From contig NZ_SORW01000052.1 of NCBI RefSeq assembly GCF_004405105.1, positions 88,403-152,402 of the forward strand: DNA of 64,000 nt, given 5' to 3'. Positions 37,656-46,271 of the stretch are shown in pieces. Made by a program: the position numbers and the translations under genes. The notes beneath the pieces were generated by a model, which worked only from the letters and a program-made list of their open reading frames with translations, had not been told where the DNA came from and did no database searches. Every line of letters begins with the position of its first letter. Positions within the stretch are counted from its first letter, which is position 1. The DNA is from Jeotgalibacillus sp. R-1-5s-1. GTDB lineage: Bacteria; Bacillota; Bacilli; Bacillales; Jeotgalibacillaceae.

Positions 37656-38313
37656 GTCGTCATTTGGCCGGAATGCACTTGAATGGCGAGCCGGCGCCCT
37701 GACGCTGGTGATGACCACCGATAACAGCGGAGGAATTGGGGAAAAGCCTGCTGATGAGGTGCAGGTACCTTACGATGTCGTTTCCTATTATGCCTTCCGC
37801 TGTGCGGTGCTTGATGGCTTGTCAGCAGGAGCGGTTCCGAAGTCTGTTGTGCTTCATAACTTTTGCGGTGATGAGGTATGGGAAAAGCTTGAAGGCGGTG
37901 TGAGATGCGGGCTTTCAGAGCTTGGATTTTCGGACGACGTAACCTTGAGTGGAAGCTCTGAAACGAATATGACGCTGCTGCAGTCAGCGGTTGCTGTAAC
38001 GTTGCTTGGTGAGCGGCGGCGTGCGTTTCAGTTTGAAGAAGGGCTCGAATGGTCTCTGGTCGGGAAGCCGCTTGTTGGACATGAGGTAGTGGAGCTTGCT
38101 GATCAGGTTGCGGGTTTAGCTGAGGTGGTCAGACTGTTTGAGGATCCGGCTGTGCGTGTGCTGTGGCCGGTTGGATCAGGTGGCGTGGCGGCTGAGTGGA
38201 AGAGGATGTGTGAGCAGGCAGGTGTTTCGGTTAAAATGCCTGATTTTGGAGTTGATGTTTGTAAATCAGGTGGGCCGGCGACTTGTTTGATGGTGGGGAT
38301 GAGGAGAGAGTAG
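37648..38313 (+). CDS. PurM-like kinase, probable alpha-ribazole kinase (CblS-like)
   Basis: This protein of about 221 residues has an N-terminal region (ALTLVMTTDNSGGIGEKPAD) with the acidic and Gly-rich pattern of the AIR synthase/ThiL ATP-binding fold, and SGSSETNMT further on. Firmicutes that salvage alpha-ribazole encode such a kinase, CblS, near cobS. No cobT is present in this operon, which fits that route. The start is uncertain: the ATG at 37648 overlaps the previous stop, and a GTG at 37612 is possible. It is the last gene of the operon, and no terminator is seen. Confidence 0.6.
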   Translation: MNRSSFGRNALEWRAGALTLVMTTDNSGGIGEKPADEVQVPYDVVSYYAFRCAVLDGLSAGAVPKSVVLHNFCGDEVWEKLEGGVRCGLSELGFSDDVTLSGSSETNMTLLQSAVAVTLLGERRRAFQFEEGLEWSLVGKPLVGHEVVELADQVAGLAEVVRLFEDPAVRVLWPVGSGGVAAEWKRMCEQAGVSVKMPDFGVDVCKSGGPATCLMVGMRRE

Positions 38314-38401
38314 GAGTGCAGGGTGCTTTTGGCAGAGCGGGGGTGTTGCGGGGAGATGGCTTGTTTGAGTAAGTTTTGACGGAGCAGGGTTTCTGCAGAA
38401 A

Positions 38402-38592
38402 AATGTATTGTTTCGCCCGATTTTTGTATCGTTTCAGCAGTGAATTGTACTGTTTCAAATGGTATTCAATCGAATGAACATTTATTTGTATCGTTAGACT
38501 TTGCAGCATCGATTTTTGTATTGTTCACAAACAGAATTTTCACGTTCCGCCGATTTATTGTATCGTTCTAGAATGGAATTGTACCGTTCCGC
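38402..38592 (+). repeat. 21-bp step array H, TTGTATCGTT word, about nine units
   Basis: TGTATYGTTYC begins at 38405, 38426, 38447, a poor unit near 38467, and 38488. After a step of 30 it begins at 38518, 38539 (weak), 38560 and 38581. The word is the reverse complement of that at 2310-2500. It lies between the end of the corrinoid operon and the zinc-ribbon genes. Confidence 0.78.
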
Positions 38593-38685
38593 ATAGACAC
38601 CACTGGCAAAAACACTCACATAAAAATGGAACTTTCACCCTCCTCATCCGTATAGTAGGTAACAAAACGACTAAGGAGTGATCTT

Positions 38686-38988
38686 ATGCCAACCTGCCCG
38701 AATTGTCAGCACAGCTTTACCTGGAGCGAAACGGTAAGACGTTCTTTTAAACTTAACAGTGGAGTCAAATGCCCTTCGTGTGAACAAATGAATTATCCTA
38801 CTAAAAAATCTCGGACCCGCTCAGCCTTGGTGAGCTTTATTCCGTTACCGATCATCTTACTGTCCAACCTGTTTTATCCACTGAACTGGACTGGCTATGC
38901 TGTCTTTTTGATTGCGACATTTATCATTGTCCTTTCACTTTTGCCGTTTACCATCCGCCTCACTGACAAGGAAGAATTTTTGTGGTAA
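38686..38988 (+). CDS. Small zinc-ribbon membrane protein, copy 1
   Basis: This 100-residue protein starts with a ribbon CPNC-21 residues-CPSC and continues with two membrane segments (about 48-66 and 70-88). It fits the small cxxc-20-cxxc family of Bacillales. The role is unknown. A strong ribosome binding site precedes the ATG. It is followed by a paralogue 18 bases after its stop. Confidence 0.72.
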   Translation: MPTCPNCQHSFTWSETVRRSFKLNSGVKCPSCEQMNYPTKKSRTRSALVSFIPLPIILLSNLFYPLNWTGYAVFLIATFIIVLSLLPFTIRLTDKEEFLW

Positions 38989-39006
38989 AGAAAGGGGAGT
39001 AAAGCA

Positions 39007-39309
39007 ATGCCGCGCTGCCAGAACTGTCATCAAAAATGGTCCCATCTTGCTACACTGAAACGCTCACTGAATTTTAGCAGTGGCGTCACGTGTCCGCATT
39101 GTGGTGAAAAACAATTCGTCACAAAGCAATCAAGAAAACGTTCGGCATCTTTATCCGGACTCATAAGTTTTATCATCATTGCAGCAGCACTTTTCTTTAA
39201 TTTTTCATTATCTGAACTGCTGATTTTTTCAGGCGTCATTCTCGTTCTGTCAATGCTGATCCTGCCATACGGAATCGAACTTACCAATAAGGACGAACCC
39301 TATTGGTAA
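39007..39309 (+). CDS. Small zinc-ribbon membrane protein, copy 2
   Basis: This 100-residue tandem paralogue of the preceding gene has the same layout: CQNC-21 residues-CPHC, then two membrane helices, and an end LTNKDEPYW that parallels LTDKEEFLW. Equal length and order show a local duplication. Function unknown. Confidence 0.72.
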   Translation: MPRCQNCHQKWSHLATLKRSLNFSSGVTCPHCGEKQFVTKQSRKRSASLSGLISFIIIAAALFFNFSLSELLIFSGVILVLSMLILPYGIELTNKDEPYW

Positions 39310-39315
39310 ACGTTT

Positions 39316-39903
39316 TTACAGTAATTTATGATGAACCTGCTCATTCACAAAATGCACACCCTCATGATCTGTCATCTTAAAAGCAGGTTCAATTTTAATC
39401 TGTTGTGACCACTGATCAAAAGCAAGTTGCCTTTTCCCTTCCTGATAGTGCGGGCAGAACGTTCCCTTTAGAAATCCAAGACCTGCATACTGCTCCCACG
39501 TTTCGTCCGCACCTTCGCTGAAGCACTCTTCAAACCAGCACATGGCCCCGGCGCTAATGCCGGCAATCACAATGCCCCGATCATACGCTTCTTTTAATTG
39601 CACATCAAATCCTGTTTCCCTCCATTTAGATAGCATGAATTGAGTACTGCCGCCTCCAACATAAATGAGGTCCTGCTTGTTGAGATTGGCTTCAGATAAA
39701 TCCCTCATAAGAATATGGGACGTAAGATGTCCTTTAAAAGCCTGGTGGAAATTTTCTATGTAGCCAGGGGCATCACCGCTTGCTGTCGGAATAAAACAAA
39801 CGTTTAATGGGCCGGTTTTATTGATCTGCTTCACAATGTAATCGTCATCCTCATGTCTGCCGGTAGAAAAGCCGCCTCCGGATAGTGCAATGATTTGTCT
39901 CAT
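39316..39903 (-). CDS. Peptidase S51 (dipeptidase E-like) family protein
   Basis: This 195-residue class I glutamine-amidotransferase-fold hydrolase has the nucleophile elbow AGISAGAMCWFEEC, with the Ser of S51 peptidases, and the N-terminal IALSGGGFS and FIPTASGD. It may cleave Asp-X dipeptides, but the substrate is not determined. It is a single gene convergent with the zinc-ribbon pair. Confidence 0.82.
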   Translation of the reverse strand: MRQIIALSGGGFSTGRHEDDDYIVKQINKTGPLNVCFIPTASGDAPGYIENFHQAFKGHLTSHILMRDLSEANLNKQDLIYVGGGSTQFMLSKWRETGFDVQLKEAYDRGIVIAGISAGAMCWFEECFSEGADETWEQYAGLGFLKGTFCPHYQEGKRQLAFDQWSQQIKIEPAFKMTDHEGVHFVNEQVHHKLL

Positions 39904-39959
39904 GTGGGTTGTGCTCCTTGCATTTTTTTAATAGGTTACCATATTTGGGGAGAAGGGTG

Positions 39960-40152
39960 AGTGAGGGAATTGTGTCTGGCAGTGAAGGAATCCGGTCGTT
40001 GAAAAGAAGGGATTCCGTTGGTTAGTGAAGGAATTAGTCCCGGGCAAAGCCTTAATGAAGGAATTAAATTCCAGAAAGAAGGATATAATTTTTGAAACGA
40101 GGGAATCAATTCTTCAAAAGACCGAATAAGTCTCATGAATGAAGGAATCTCG
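39960..40152 (-). repeat. 21-bp step array J, ATTCC word on minus strand, nine units (5+4)
   Basis: GGAAT (ATTCC on the minus strand) starts at 40144, 40123, 40102, 40081 and 40060. After a 30-base step it starts at 40030, 40009, 39987 and 39966 (steps 21, 22, 21). Read on the minus strand this is the same 5+4 layout as the arrays at 617, 25173 and 61939, with the 22-base step at the same place as in the last. It lies between the S51 gene and the cardiolipin synthase gene. Confidence 0.88.
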
Positions 40153-40200
40153 TCCCCGCGCCAAGTCGCCTAATCATCCAACCACAAAAAAGCACCTGCC

Positions 40201-41346
40201 TCACAGCAAATGCCCAATACACCATGCCGCACTTTCTTTAAACGGCTTCACCTTCAAATCATTTTCTGTCAGCTGCAACGACTGCATCAGATCCTCCGCA
40301 ACGCTTTCCTTCATCGGATCAATCACACCGCGATCCCGGGTGATCACGTTTAACTCCTCGTTTATGAGCAGACTCCGGCGGTCAAAATTCATGGTCCCGA
40401 TATCGCACACCTCATCGTCAATCAACAGGACCTTTGCGTGATAAAAGCCGTGCTGCAGCTGATAAATGTCTGCCCCCATTTTCAAAAGTGCGCGCAAATA
40501 GCGATAGGAGGCTGGCTGCACGAGAGGGTGATCCGGTGTGCCCGGTACGAGAATCGTCAGCCGGACGCCGCGCTGCACGCGGTCCACGAGACAATCAAAA
40601 ACAGTTGTCGTCGGAATAAAATATGGTGAGCCGATAAAGATAGAATCTTTTGCTCCCGATAACAGTCCGCAAATAAAGGTCTCCTGATCAACTGCACTTG
40701 ATGAGACAATCTGATAACCGTCCTCCGATTCACCTTCTGCCTGAACTTCCCTCTGAGACCAGTCCCTTTCAAACTCCTGTCCGCAATCCGACACAATATC
40801 CCCCATCAGCCGCAAATGGTAGTCACGCCACGGTGAAAGAACCGGGTGCAGGTGCAGATACTCCCGTCCAATATTAAACCCGCCAACATGTGCAATGTTG
40901 CCATCGATCACCGTCAGCTTTTTATGATTTCGTTTCTGAACATCAAACCAGGAGCCTTTAAACAGAGCAGAGCGGCTGAATTTAATCACAATGCCTTCTG
41001 TATTTAATTGCTTTATTGCTTTTTTAAACGGACGGCTGCCGACAGAATCGAGCAGTAACCGAACCTTAATGCCTTCACGAGCCTTTGAGACAAGGAGCTC
41101 AAGCATTCTTTTACCGGCATCATCCGGCTGAAAAATATAAAACATCATACTGATCGAGGCAGTGGCTGCACGGCAATCCTCTTCCAGCTGTTTCATCCAG
41201 ACAATCCCGTCATCAAAAAAGGCTGCTTCACCCTGCCTGCACGGGTAATGTGTTCCGCATTTAGTTTGACGGTCGCGTTTCAACCCGATCAGCCAGTCAA
41301 GTCTGAGCCAAAGACAGATCGCGGCAATCCAAATTAGAACTTTCAT
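40201..41346 (-). CDS. Cardiolipin synthase (phospholipase D family)
   Basis: This 381-residue membrane-bound phosphatidyltransferase has an N-terminal membrane segment (1-18) and two HKD motifs: NHKKLTVIDGNIAHVGGFNI and HAKVLLIDDEVCDIGTMNF. It makes cardiolipin from two phosphatidylglycerols. It is shorter than the two-helix ClsA type and fits B. subtilis YwiE/YwjE, which lies in the same neighbourhood. The ATG at 41346 follows AAAGGAGG. Confidence 0.88.
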   Translation of the reverse strand: MKVLIWIAAICLWLRLDWLIGLKRDRQTKCGTHYPCRQGEAAFFDDGIVWMKQLEEDCRAATASISMMFYIFQPDDAGKRMLELLVSKAREGIKVRLLLDSVGSRPFKKAIKQLNTEGIVIKFSRSALFKGSWFDVQKRNHKKLTVIDGNIAHVGGFNIGREYLHLHPVLSPWRDYHLRLMGDIVSDCGQEFERDWSQREVQAEGESEDGYQIVSSSAVDQETFICGLLSGAKDSIFIGSPYFIPTTTVFDCLVDRVQRGVRLTILVPGTPDHPLVQPASYRYLRALLKMGADIYQLQHGFYHAKVLLIDDEVCDIGTMNFDRRSLLINEELNVITRDRGVIDPMKESVAEDLMQSLQLTENDLKVKPFKESAAWCIGHLL

Positions 41347-41429
41347 CCATCTGCCTCCTTTCCGGTAATTAGTATATCCAAACACTCACAAAACCTGTAA
41401 AATAGTTATAGAAAAGTTCTGAAAAGTCA

Positions 41430-41457
41430 TTGACTGAATGCTCATTCATTATATAAT
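41430..41457 (+). promoter_or_regulatory. fadF promoter with TetR-type operator
   Basis: TTGACT (41430-41435) and TATAAT (41452-41457) are 16 bases apart. ACTGAATGCTCATTCATT (41433-41450) fills the spacer and holds the perfect inverted repeat TGAATG / CATTCA. It closely resembles the operator before the thiolase gene at 49891. A bound repressor would block the polymerase. Confidence 0.78.
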
Positions 41458-41506
41458 GGTACTAAGCAAGCAAGTTTCGACAACATTGGGGAGGAGTGCA
41501 GCGAAC

Positions 41507-43627
41507 ATGAGTGCAGGGGATATTTTATTAATTGTTAACTGGATTGCGTTCATTCTTGTAACCGCTTACGCTGTTTATCTGTTCGGTTACTTACTGAAAA
41601 CGCGTTACGAATTCATCAGACTCGGCAAAAAAGTCGAATTTGAAGAGAACGTAAAAGAACGTATGAAGAAAATTATGGTTCAGGTTTTTGGACAGAAAAA
41701 ATTATTGAAGGATAAGAAAAGTGGTTTGATCCACGTGATGTTCTTTTATGGATTCCTGATGGTTCAGTTTGGCGCCATCGATTTCATTTATAAGGGATTA
41801 GTCCCTGGGGAACATCTGCCTCTAGGCATTTTCTATCCTGGATTTACTTTCTTCCAGGAGCTTGTCACATTAATGATTTTAGTTGCGGTAGTCTGGGCAT
41901 TTTACCGCCGTTACATGGAAAAGCTTGTCCGTCTGAAAAGGGGTTTTAAATCAGGACTTGTGCTGATTTTTATCGGTGGACTGATGGTTTCTGTACTGCT
42001 TGGAAATGGAGCAAATATTGTCTGGCAGAATCATGATCCTGTCTGGACAGAGCCGGTTGCATCCGGGGTTGCGCTGGCAACAGGCTGGCTTGGCACAGGC
42101 TTTGCCGCATTTCTGTTCTACGTATCCTGGTGGGTACACTTATTATTCCTTTTAGGATTCCTGATTTACGTACCACAATCAAAGCATGCCCATTTAATTG
42201 CAGGGCCTGCAAACGTATATTTCAACCGTCTTGATAATCCTGGTAAGCTCAGCAAAATCAATTTTGAGGATGAGTCACAGGAATCGTTTGGTGTAGGGAA
42301 GGTTCAGGACTTTACCCAGGCGCAGATGATTGACCTGTATGCCTGCGTGGAGTGCGGACGCTGTACGAATATGTGTCCGGCAACCGGTACAGGAAAAATG
42401 CTGTCACCGATGGATCTGATCACGAAAATCCGTGATCACCTGACGTTAACGGGAGCCGCGATTACATCCCAGTCACCATGGGTTCCGGCACCTGCGTTTG
42501 CCCATACAAAAGGAAACCAGATCGCCGCTGCGTCAGCTGCCGGCGGACCGGAAGCTGCTTTTGATATGTACAGCCCGAGCCTGATTGGCGATGTCATCAC
42601 AGAAGAGGAAATCTGGGCATGTACGACTTGCCGTAACTGTGAGGACCAGTGCCCGGTGATGAACGAGCACGTTGATAAAATTATCGACCTTCGCCGTTAC
42701 CTCGTACTGACTGAAGGTAAAATGGAGCCGGATGCTCAGCGCGCGATGCAAAATATCGAGCGTCAGGGTAACCCTTGGGGACTGAATCGTAAGGAAAAAG
42801 AAAACTGGCGTGAAGCACGCGAGGACGTTCACATTCCTACGGTAAAAGAACTCAGCAAACAGGGAGAAGAATTTGAGTACCTGTTCTGGGTAGGCTCAAT
42901 GGGATCATTCGATAACCGAAGCCAGAAAATCGCCCTGTCATTTGCCAAGCTACTCAACGAAGCTGGCGTGAAATTCGCGATTCTCGGCAACAAAGAAAAG
43001 AACTCAGGAGATACACCGCGCCGCCTTGGAAACGAATTCTTATTCCAGGAGCTTGCAACAGCCAATATCGCCGAGTTCGAAAAAAATGACGTGAAGAAAA
43101 TCGTCACGATTGACCCTCACGCCTACAACTGTTTTAAAAATGAATATCCTGACTTCGGCTTAAAAGCAGAAGTCTACCACCATACAGAAGTACTGGCTGA
43201 CCTGGTGGAACGTGGCAAGCTGAAACCGGTGCACGCCGTGGACGAAAAAATCACCTTCCACGATTCCTGCTACCTCGGCCGCTACAACGAAGTATACGAT
43301 CCGCCACGTGAAATCCTGAAATCCATTCCGGGTGTCACACTCGTCGAAATGGAACGCAGCCGCGAAACCGGCATGTGCTGTGGCGCCGGTGGAGGACTCA
43401 TGTGGATGGAAGAAGACAAAGGCCACCGCGTCAACGTTGCCCGCACCGAGCAGGCACTCGTCGTCCAGCCTTCCGTCATCAGCTCCGGCTGCCCATACTG
43501 CCTGACCATGCTATCCGACGGCACAAAAGCCAAAGAAGTCGAAGAAGAAGTCGGCACCTACGACGTAGCAGAACTGCTTGAACTAAGCGTATTCGGTAAC
43601 GTCGTGCCAGTTGAAGAGACTGCTTGA
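41507..43627 (+). CDS. fadF: Membrane iron-sulfur oxidoreductase of beta-oxidation (FadF type)
   Basis: This 706-residue protein has an N-terminal NarI-like membrane part of five to six helices (1-240). Two 4Fe-4S motifs follow, CVECGRCTNMCPATGTG and CTTCRNCEDQCPV, and then two CCG domains with CCGAGGGLMW and SSGCPYCLTML. It is thought to pass electrons from acyl-CoA dehydrogenation, via the electron transfer flavoprotein, to menaquinone. B. subtilis FadF (YwjF) is the counterpart. The ATG at 41507 follows GGGAGGAG; upstream codons include the promoter. Confidence 0.88.
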   Translation: MSAGDILLIVNWIAFILVTAYAVYLFGYLLKTRYEFIRLGKKVEFEENVKERMKKIMVQVFGQKKLLKDKKSGLIHVMFFYGFLMVQFGAIDFIYKGLVPGEHLPLGIFYPGFTFFQELVTLMILVAVVWAFYRRYMEKLVRLKRGFKSGLVLIFIGGLMVSVLLGNGANIVWQNHDPVWTEPVASGVALATGWLGTGFAAFLFYVSWWVHLLFLLGFLIYVPQSKHAHLIAGPANVYFNRLDNPGKLSKINFEDESQESFGVGKVQDFTQAQMIDLYACVECGRCTNMCPATGTGKMLSPMDLITKIRDHLTLTGAAITSQSPWVPAPAFAHTKGNQIAAASAAGGPEAAFDMYSPSLIGDVITEEEIWACTTCRNCEDQCPVMNEHVDKIIDLRRYLVLTEGKMEPDAQRAMQNIERQGNPWGLNRKEKENWREAREDVHIPTVKELSKQGEEFEYLFWVGSMGSFDNRSQKIALSFAKLLNEAGVKFAILGNKEKNSGDTPRRLGNEFLFQELATANIAEFEKNDVKKIVTIDPHAYNCFKNEYPDFGLKAEVYHHTEVLADLVERGKLKPVHAVDEKITFHDSCYLGRYNEVYDPPREILKSIPGVTLVEMERSRETGMCCGAGGGLMWMEEDKGHRVNVARTEQALVVQPSVISSGCPYCLTMLSDGTKAKEVEEEVGTYDVAELLELSVFGNVVPVEETA

Positions 43628-43641
43628 TTCATAGGGTAAAC

Positions 43642-43671
43642 AAAAAAGATCCGCTTTGGCGGGTCTTTTTT
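43642..43671. terminator. Bidirectional terminator between fadF and the Nudix gene
   Basis: The stem GATCCGC / GGCGGGTC with a TTT loop is flanked by A6 and T6. Confidence 0.85.
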
Positions 43672-44089
43672 ATCTCCTTTTATCGAAAGCCATTTCAAGA
43701 TTCCTCATCAAAAAATCCGGTAAACCAGTCTGCTCCATCAGCTCTTCCTGCGTGAGCCAGTAAACATCATCCACCTCATCCACACTCTTCGCAAAAGCCT
43801 CACCACTCACATACCTACACAAGAAAACAATATCCACGACGTGCTCTCCCTTATCAGTCACAAAAGAAGAACTGTTCACATATTGCTCCACCTCAACCTC
43901 TATCCCAACCTCCTCAAAAACCTCACGTTTAAGACTGCGCTCCAGGATATCATAAGAAAACCCCTCCTGATCCACTTGCCCTCCAACAAAAGCAAGCCCA
44001 CCACCCGCATGCTCTTCCTTTTCACTTCTTCGAATCATCAGCCATTTATCATCCTTGTAAATCGCCGCCTCCACATTCAACACAAACAT
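43670..44089 (-). CDS. Nudix hydrolase
   Basis: This 139-residue protein has the Nudix box around GGQVDQEGFSY...REVFEEVGIEV, in which REVFEEVG is canonical and the preceding spacer is slightly longer than usual. It hydrolyses some nucleoside diphosphate derivative; the substrate is unknown. It stands alone and is convergent with fadF. Confidence 0.82.
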   Translation of the reverse strand: MFVLNVEAAIYKDDKWLMIRRSEKEEHAGGGLAFVGGQVDQEGFSYDILERSLKREVFEEVGIEVEVEQYVNSSSFVTDKGEHVVDIVFLCRYVSGEAFAKSVDEVDDVYWLTQEELMEQTGLPDFLMRNLEMAFDKRR

Positions 44090-44179
44090 TATGTCACCCT
44101 CCAGTATTCAACATTACATTTCATATTCTAAAAGGACATGCAGTTATCCTTTAAATCCCATCATTTTTTCACCGCCAGA

Positions 44180-44316
44180 GTTGATTGGAGTGGAAGGCGC
44201 CGACTCCAGCGGGATAAAGCGGGACAGGTGAGACCGTCTGTCCGAAGCGCAGAGAGGCTCACCGGAGCAAAAGCGGCTCTTCCCGCGGTAAGCGTCCGCC
44301 TGGAACGGAAATCAAC
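44180..44316. repeat. Intergenic hairpin element, copy upstream of the dab leader
   Basis: Arms GTTGATT...GGAAGGCGCC and GTCCGCCTGG...AATCAAC enclose GACTCCAGCGGG, CAGGTGAGACC, GGCTCACCGG and CCGCGGTAAGCG. It is a member of the same class as at 49650 and 54674. Confidence 0.75.
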
Positions 44317-44353
44317 GTTTCTCCAAAACTACTCCTCCAAAAAACCCATCAAG

Positions 44354-44382
44354 TTGACAATTCCCATCACCTGTTATATTTT
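44354..44382 (+). promoter_or_regulatory. Promoter of the dabBA operon leader
   Basis: A consensus TTGACA (44354-44359) is followed after 17 bases by TATTTT (44377-44382), or after 15 by TATATT. It predicts a 5' leader of about 360 bases before dabB. Confidence 0.6.
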
Positions 44383-44389
44383 AAATATA

Positions 44390-44751
44390 ACTTAATGAGC
44401 GAGAGACGTTTGTTTTCTACCGCCTGATAGACCCCGGATTTAGCATTCACTTCAAACAATCTGTAGGGAGCGTATGAAAAATCCTGCGAGTCAGCGTAAT
44501 GAAAAGTAGACGTAAATCGGTGTATTTCCTCATCCTTTTAATGGATGAGGAGGTATGCCGATTTTTTTAGCTGCAAATTGAATGGGAGTACTTCAAAAAA
44601 CGTGATATGTTCGTTGAAGTAAAACCGGCAATTGTCCAACCTTAACGATCTTTAGATCTTAGGGTGGGATCGTTGCCGGTTTTTTTCATTCGCAGGATGA
44701 TATGGTTCATCCGTAAATCTCATAAATGGTGATCAGAAAGGAGTTTTGAAC
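44390..44751 (+). promoter_or_regulatory. Long structured leader with two successive terminators
   Basis: Terminator 1 at 44514-44568 pairs AAATCGG with CCGATTT and CCTCATCC with GGATGAGG, and then has a T-tract. An intermediate hairpin (TACTTCAA / TTGAAGTA) lies at 44589-44621. Terminator 2 at 44624-44687 pairs ACCGGCAA with TTGCCGGT and CGATC with GATCG, followed by seven T. Its bulged segment TCCAACCTTA can pair instead with TTAGGGTGGGA, which would break it. A 9-base complement (ATCCTGCGA at 44481, TCGCAGGAT at 44690) links the ends. This looks like transcription attenuation; I recognise no known riboswitch class. Confidence 0.6.
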
Positions 44752-46257
44752 ATGTCAGTTTCACCGGGAATGTTATTAATACTGTTTATGATTGCACTCA
44801 TCGCTGGTGGTGTCAGCAGTCTGTTATTCCTGAATCCAAAAATGCCGCTAGCTTATATCCGGGTTCACTTATCGATTCTGATGATTGCACCACTCATCGC
44901 TTTATTTGGCTTGTTTAATCCTTCGATAAGTGGAATGACTGGACCGTTTTATCTGGATTCTCTGGCCTGGCTGATGGTGGTGTTTATTTTATCTATTGGC
45001 ATCATTATTCAGCGTTTTTCGGTTAGATATTTATTAGGGGATCGGGCTTATCGAAAATATTTTGTTCTTTTTACGATGATGACCACATTTGCCTCTTTAG
45101 CCTGGCTGAGTGGTGATGTGAGGCTGATGGTGGCAGGCTGGGGGGCTTCGCTGGTTTGCTTGACTTTACTCATCAGATCGAATCGGGAATGGAAGATGTC
45201 GATTCAGGCATCTAAGCTGACGGCCGGTCTATTCATCGTAAGCTGGATTTCTTTATCGGCAGCTGCGATCTGGCTCAATCAGGTGACGGGGCAATGGCAG
45301 TTGTCACTTGCTTTGAACGATGCAGTATTGGGGCAGTTGGATGCCTGGGAGAAAACAGGAATCAATTTGCTGATTGTGTTAGCCGTCATCATTCCGGCTG
45401 CCCAGTTTCCATTTCACAGATGGCTCATTGAATCAGTGGTCGCGCCAACACCTGTTTCTGCAATCATGCACGCGGGGCTTGTGAATGCAGGGGGCATCAT
45501 TCTGACAAGATTTTCTCCTCTTTTCACCGGAGATGCAGCCTCCATCCTGTTGCTGATCATCGCCAGCGTTTCCGTGTTGCTTGGAACAGGCATCAGTCTT
45601 GTTCAGGTTGATTATAAGCGACAGCTCGTTGGTTCTACGATCGCGCAGATGGGCTTTATGCTGATTCAGTGTGCGATTGGTGCTTATATCGCAGCCATTA
45701 TCCACCTCATTTTACATGGGATATTCAAAGGGACGTTGTTTTTACAGGCAGGTTCAGCAGTGCGTCGTTATGAGGCTTCATCAAGGGTTACAGAGAGAGC
45801 TTCAAGAGTATGGGTCATCGCAGGATGGGGAATCGGTGCGGTTGCCGGAGCGGCTTTTTGGCTGATGGCGCCAGGTGAAGGTTACCGGTTAATCAGCGCG
45901 CTTATTCTCGGGTGGTCGTTATCCGTTTCGTGGACGCAATTAATTGCATTCGGACCGGGGAAAATTGGTCGTGTTGCAGGACTTGTCTTTATCGGGGTTA
46001 CGGGAACGGTCTATTTTGCGGTGCATGAACTGTTCTACAACGTACTTGAAATCAGCATTTCCCAAAGTGCACAACCGCCTTTTGCAGCTGTCTTCACAGT
46101 GATTGCATTCCTTTTAGTTGGCAGTGGAATTGCTGCATGGTCAGCACGAAACCGGACTTCGATTTTCCACGCTAGGCTGTATTTATGGCTGGTCCGTTTA
46201 GGAGAAGCGAAATCAGTCGAAAATCATCCGTCTTATCTTAAAAAATATGTTTCCTGA
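44752..46257 (+). CDS. dabB: DabB, proton-channel subunit of an inorganic carbon pump
   Basis: This 501-residue integral membrane protein has about 13 helices of the NuoL/Mrp antiporter family, with the conserved HRWLIESVVAPTPVSAIMHAG and HLILHGIFKGTLFLQAG motifs. Alone it would be called an NADH dehydrogenase subunit 5 (B. subtilis NdhF), but the next gene is DabA, so it is the membrane partner that couples cation flow to bicarbonate or CO2 uptake. The ATG at 44752 has AAAGGAG eight bases before it. Confidence 0.88.
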   Translation: MSVSPGMLLILFMIALIAGGVSSLLFLNPKMPLAYIRVHLSILMIAPLIALFGLFNPSISGMTGPFYLDSLAWLMVVFILSIGIIIQRFSVRYLLGDRAYRKYFVLFTMMTTFASLAWLSGDVRLMVAGWGASLVCLTLLIRSNREWKMSIQASKLTAGLFIVSWISLSAAAIWLNQVTGQWQLSLALNDAVLGQLDAWEKTGINLLIVLAVIIPAAQFPFHRWLIESVVAPTPVSAIMHAGLVNAGGIILTRFSPLFTGDAASILLLIIASVSVLLGTGISLVQVDYKRQLVGSTIAQMGFMLIQCAIGAYIAAIIHLILHGIFKGTLFLQAGSAVRRYEASSRVTERASRVWVIAGWGIGAVAGAAFWLMAPGEGYRLISALILGWSLSVSWTQLIAFGPGKIGRVAGLVFIGVTGTVYFAVHELFYNVLEISISQSAQPPFAAVFTVIAFLLVGSGIAAWSARNRTSIFHARLYLWLVRLGEAKSVENHPSYLKKYVS

Positions 46258-46271
46258 GGAGGAGATGCCTG

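Noticed and set aside
44624..44690. T-box riboswitch because of AGGGTGG before a terminator
   Set aside because: The T-box core TGGNACCGCG is not matched, no stem I motifs with specifier loop are evident, and the downstream genes are not aminoacyl-tRNA or amino acid genes.
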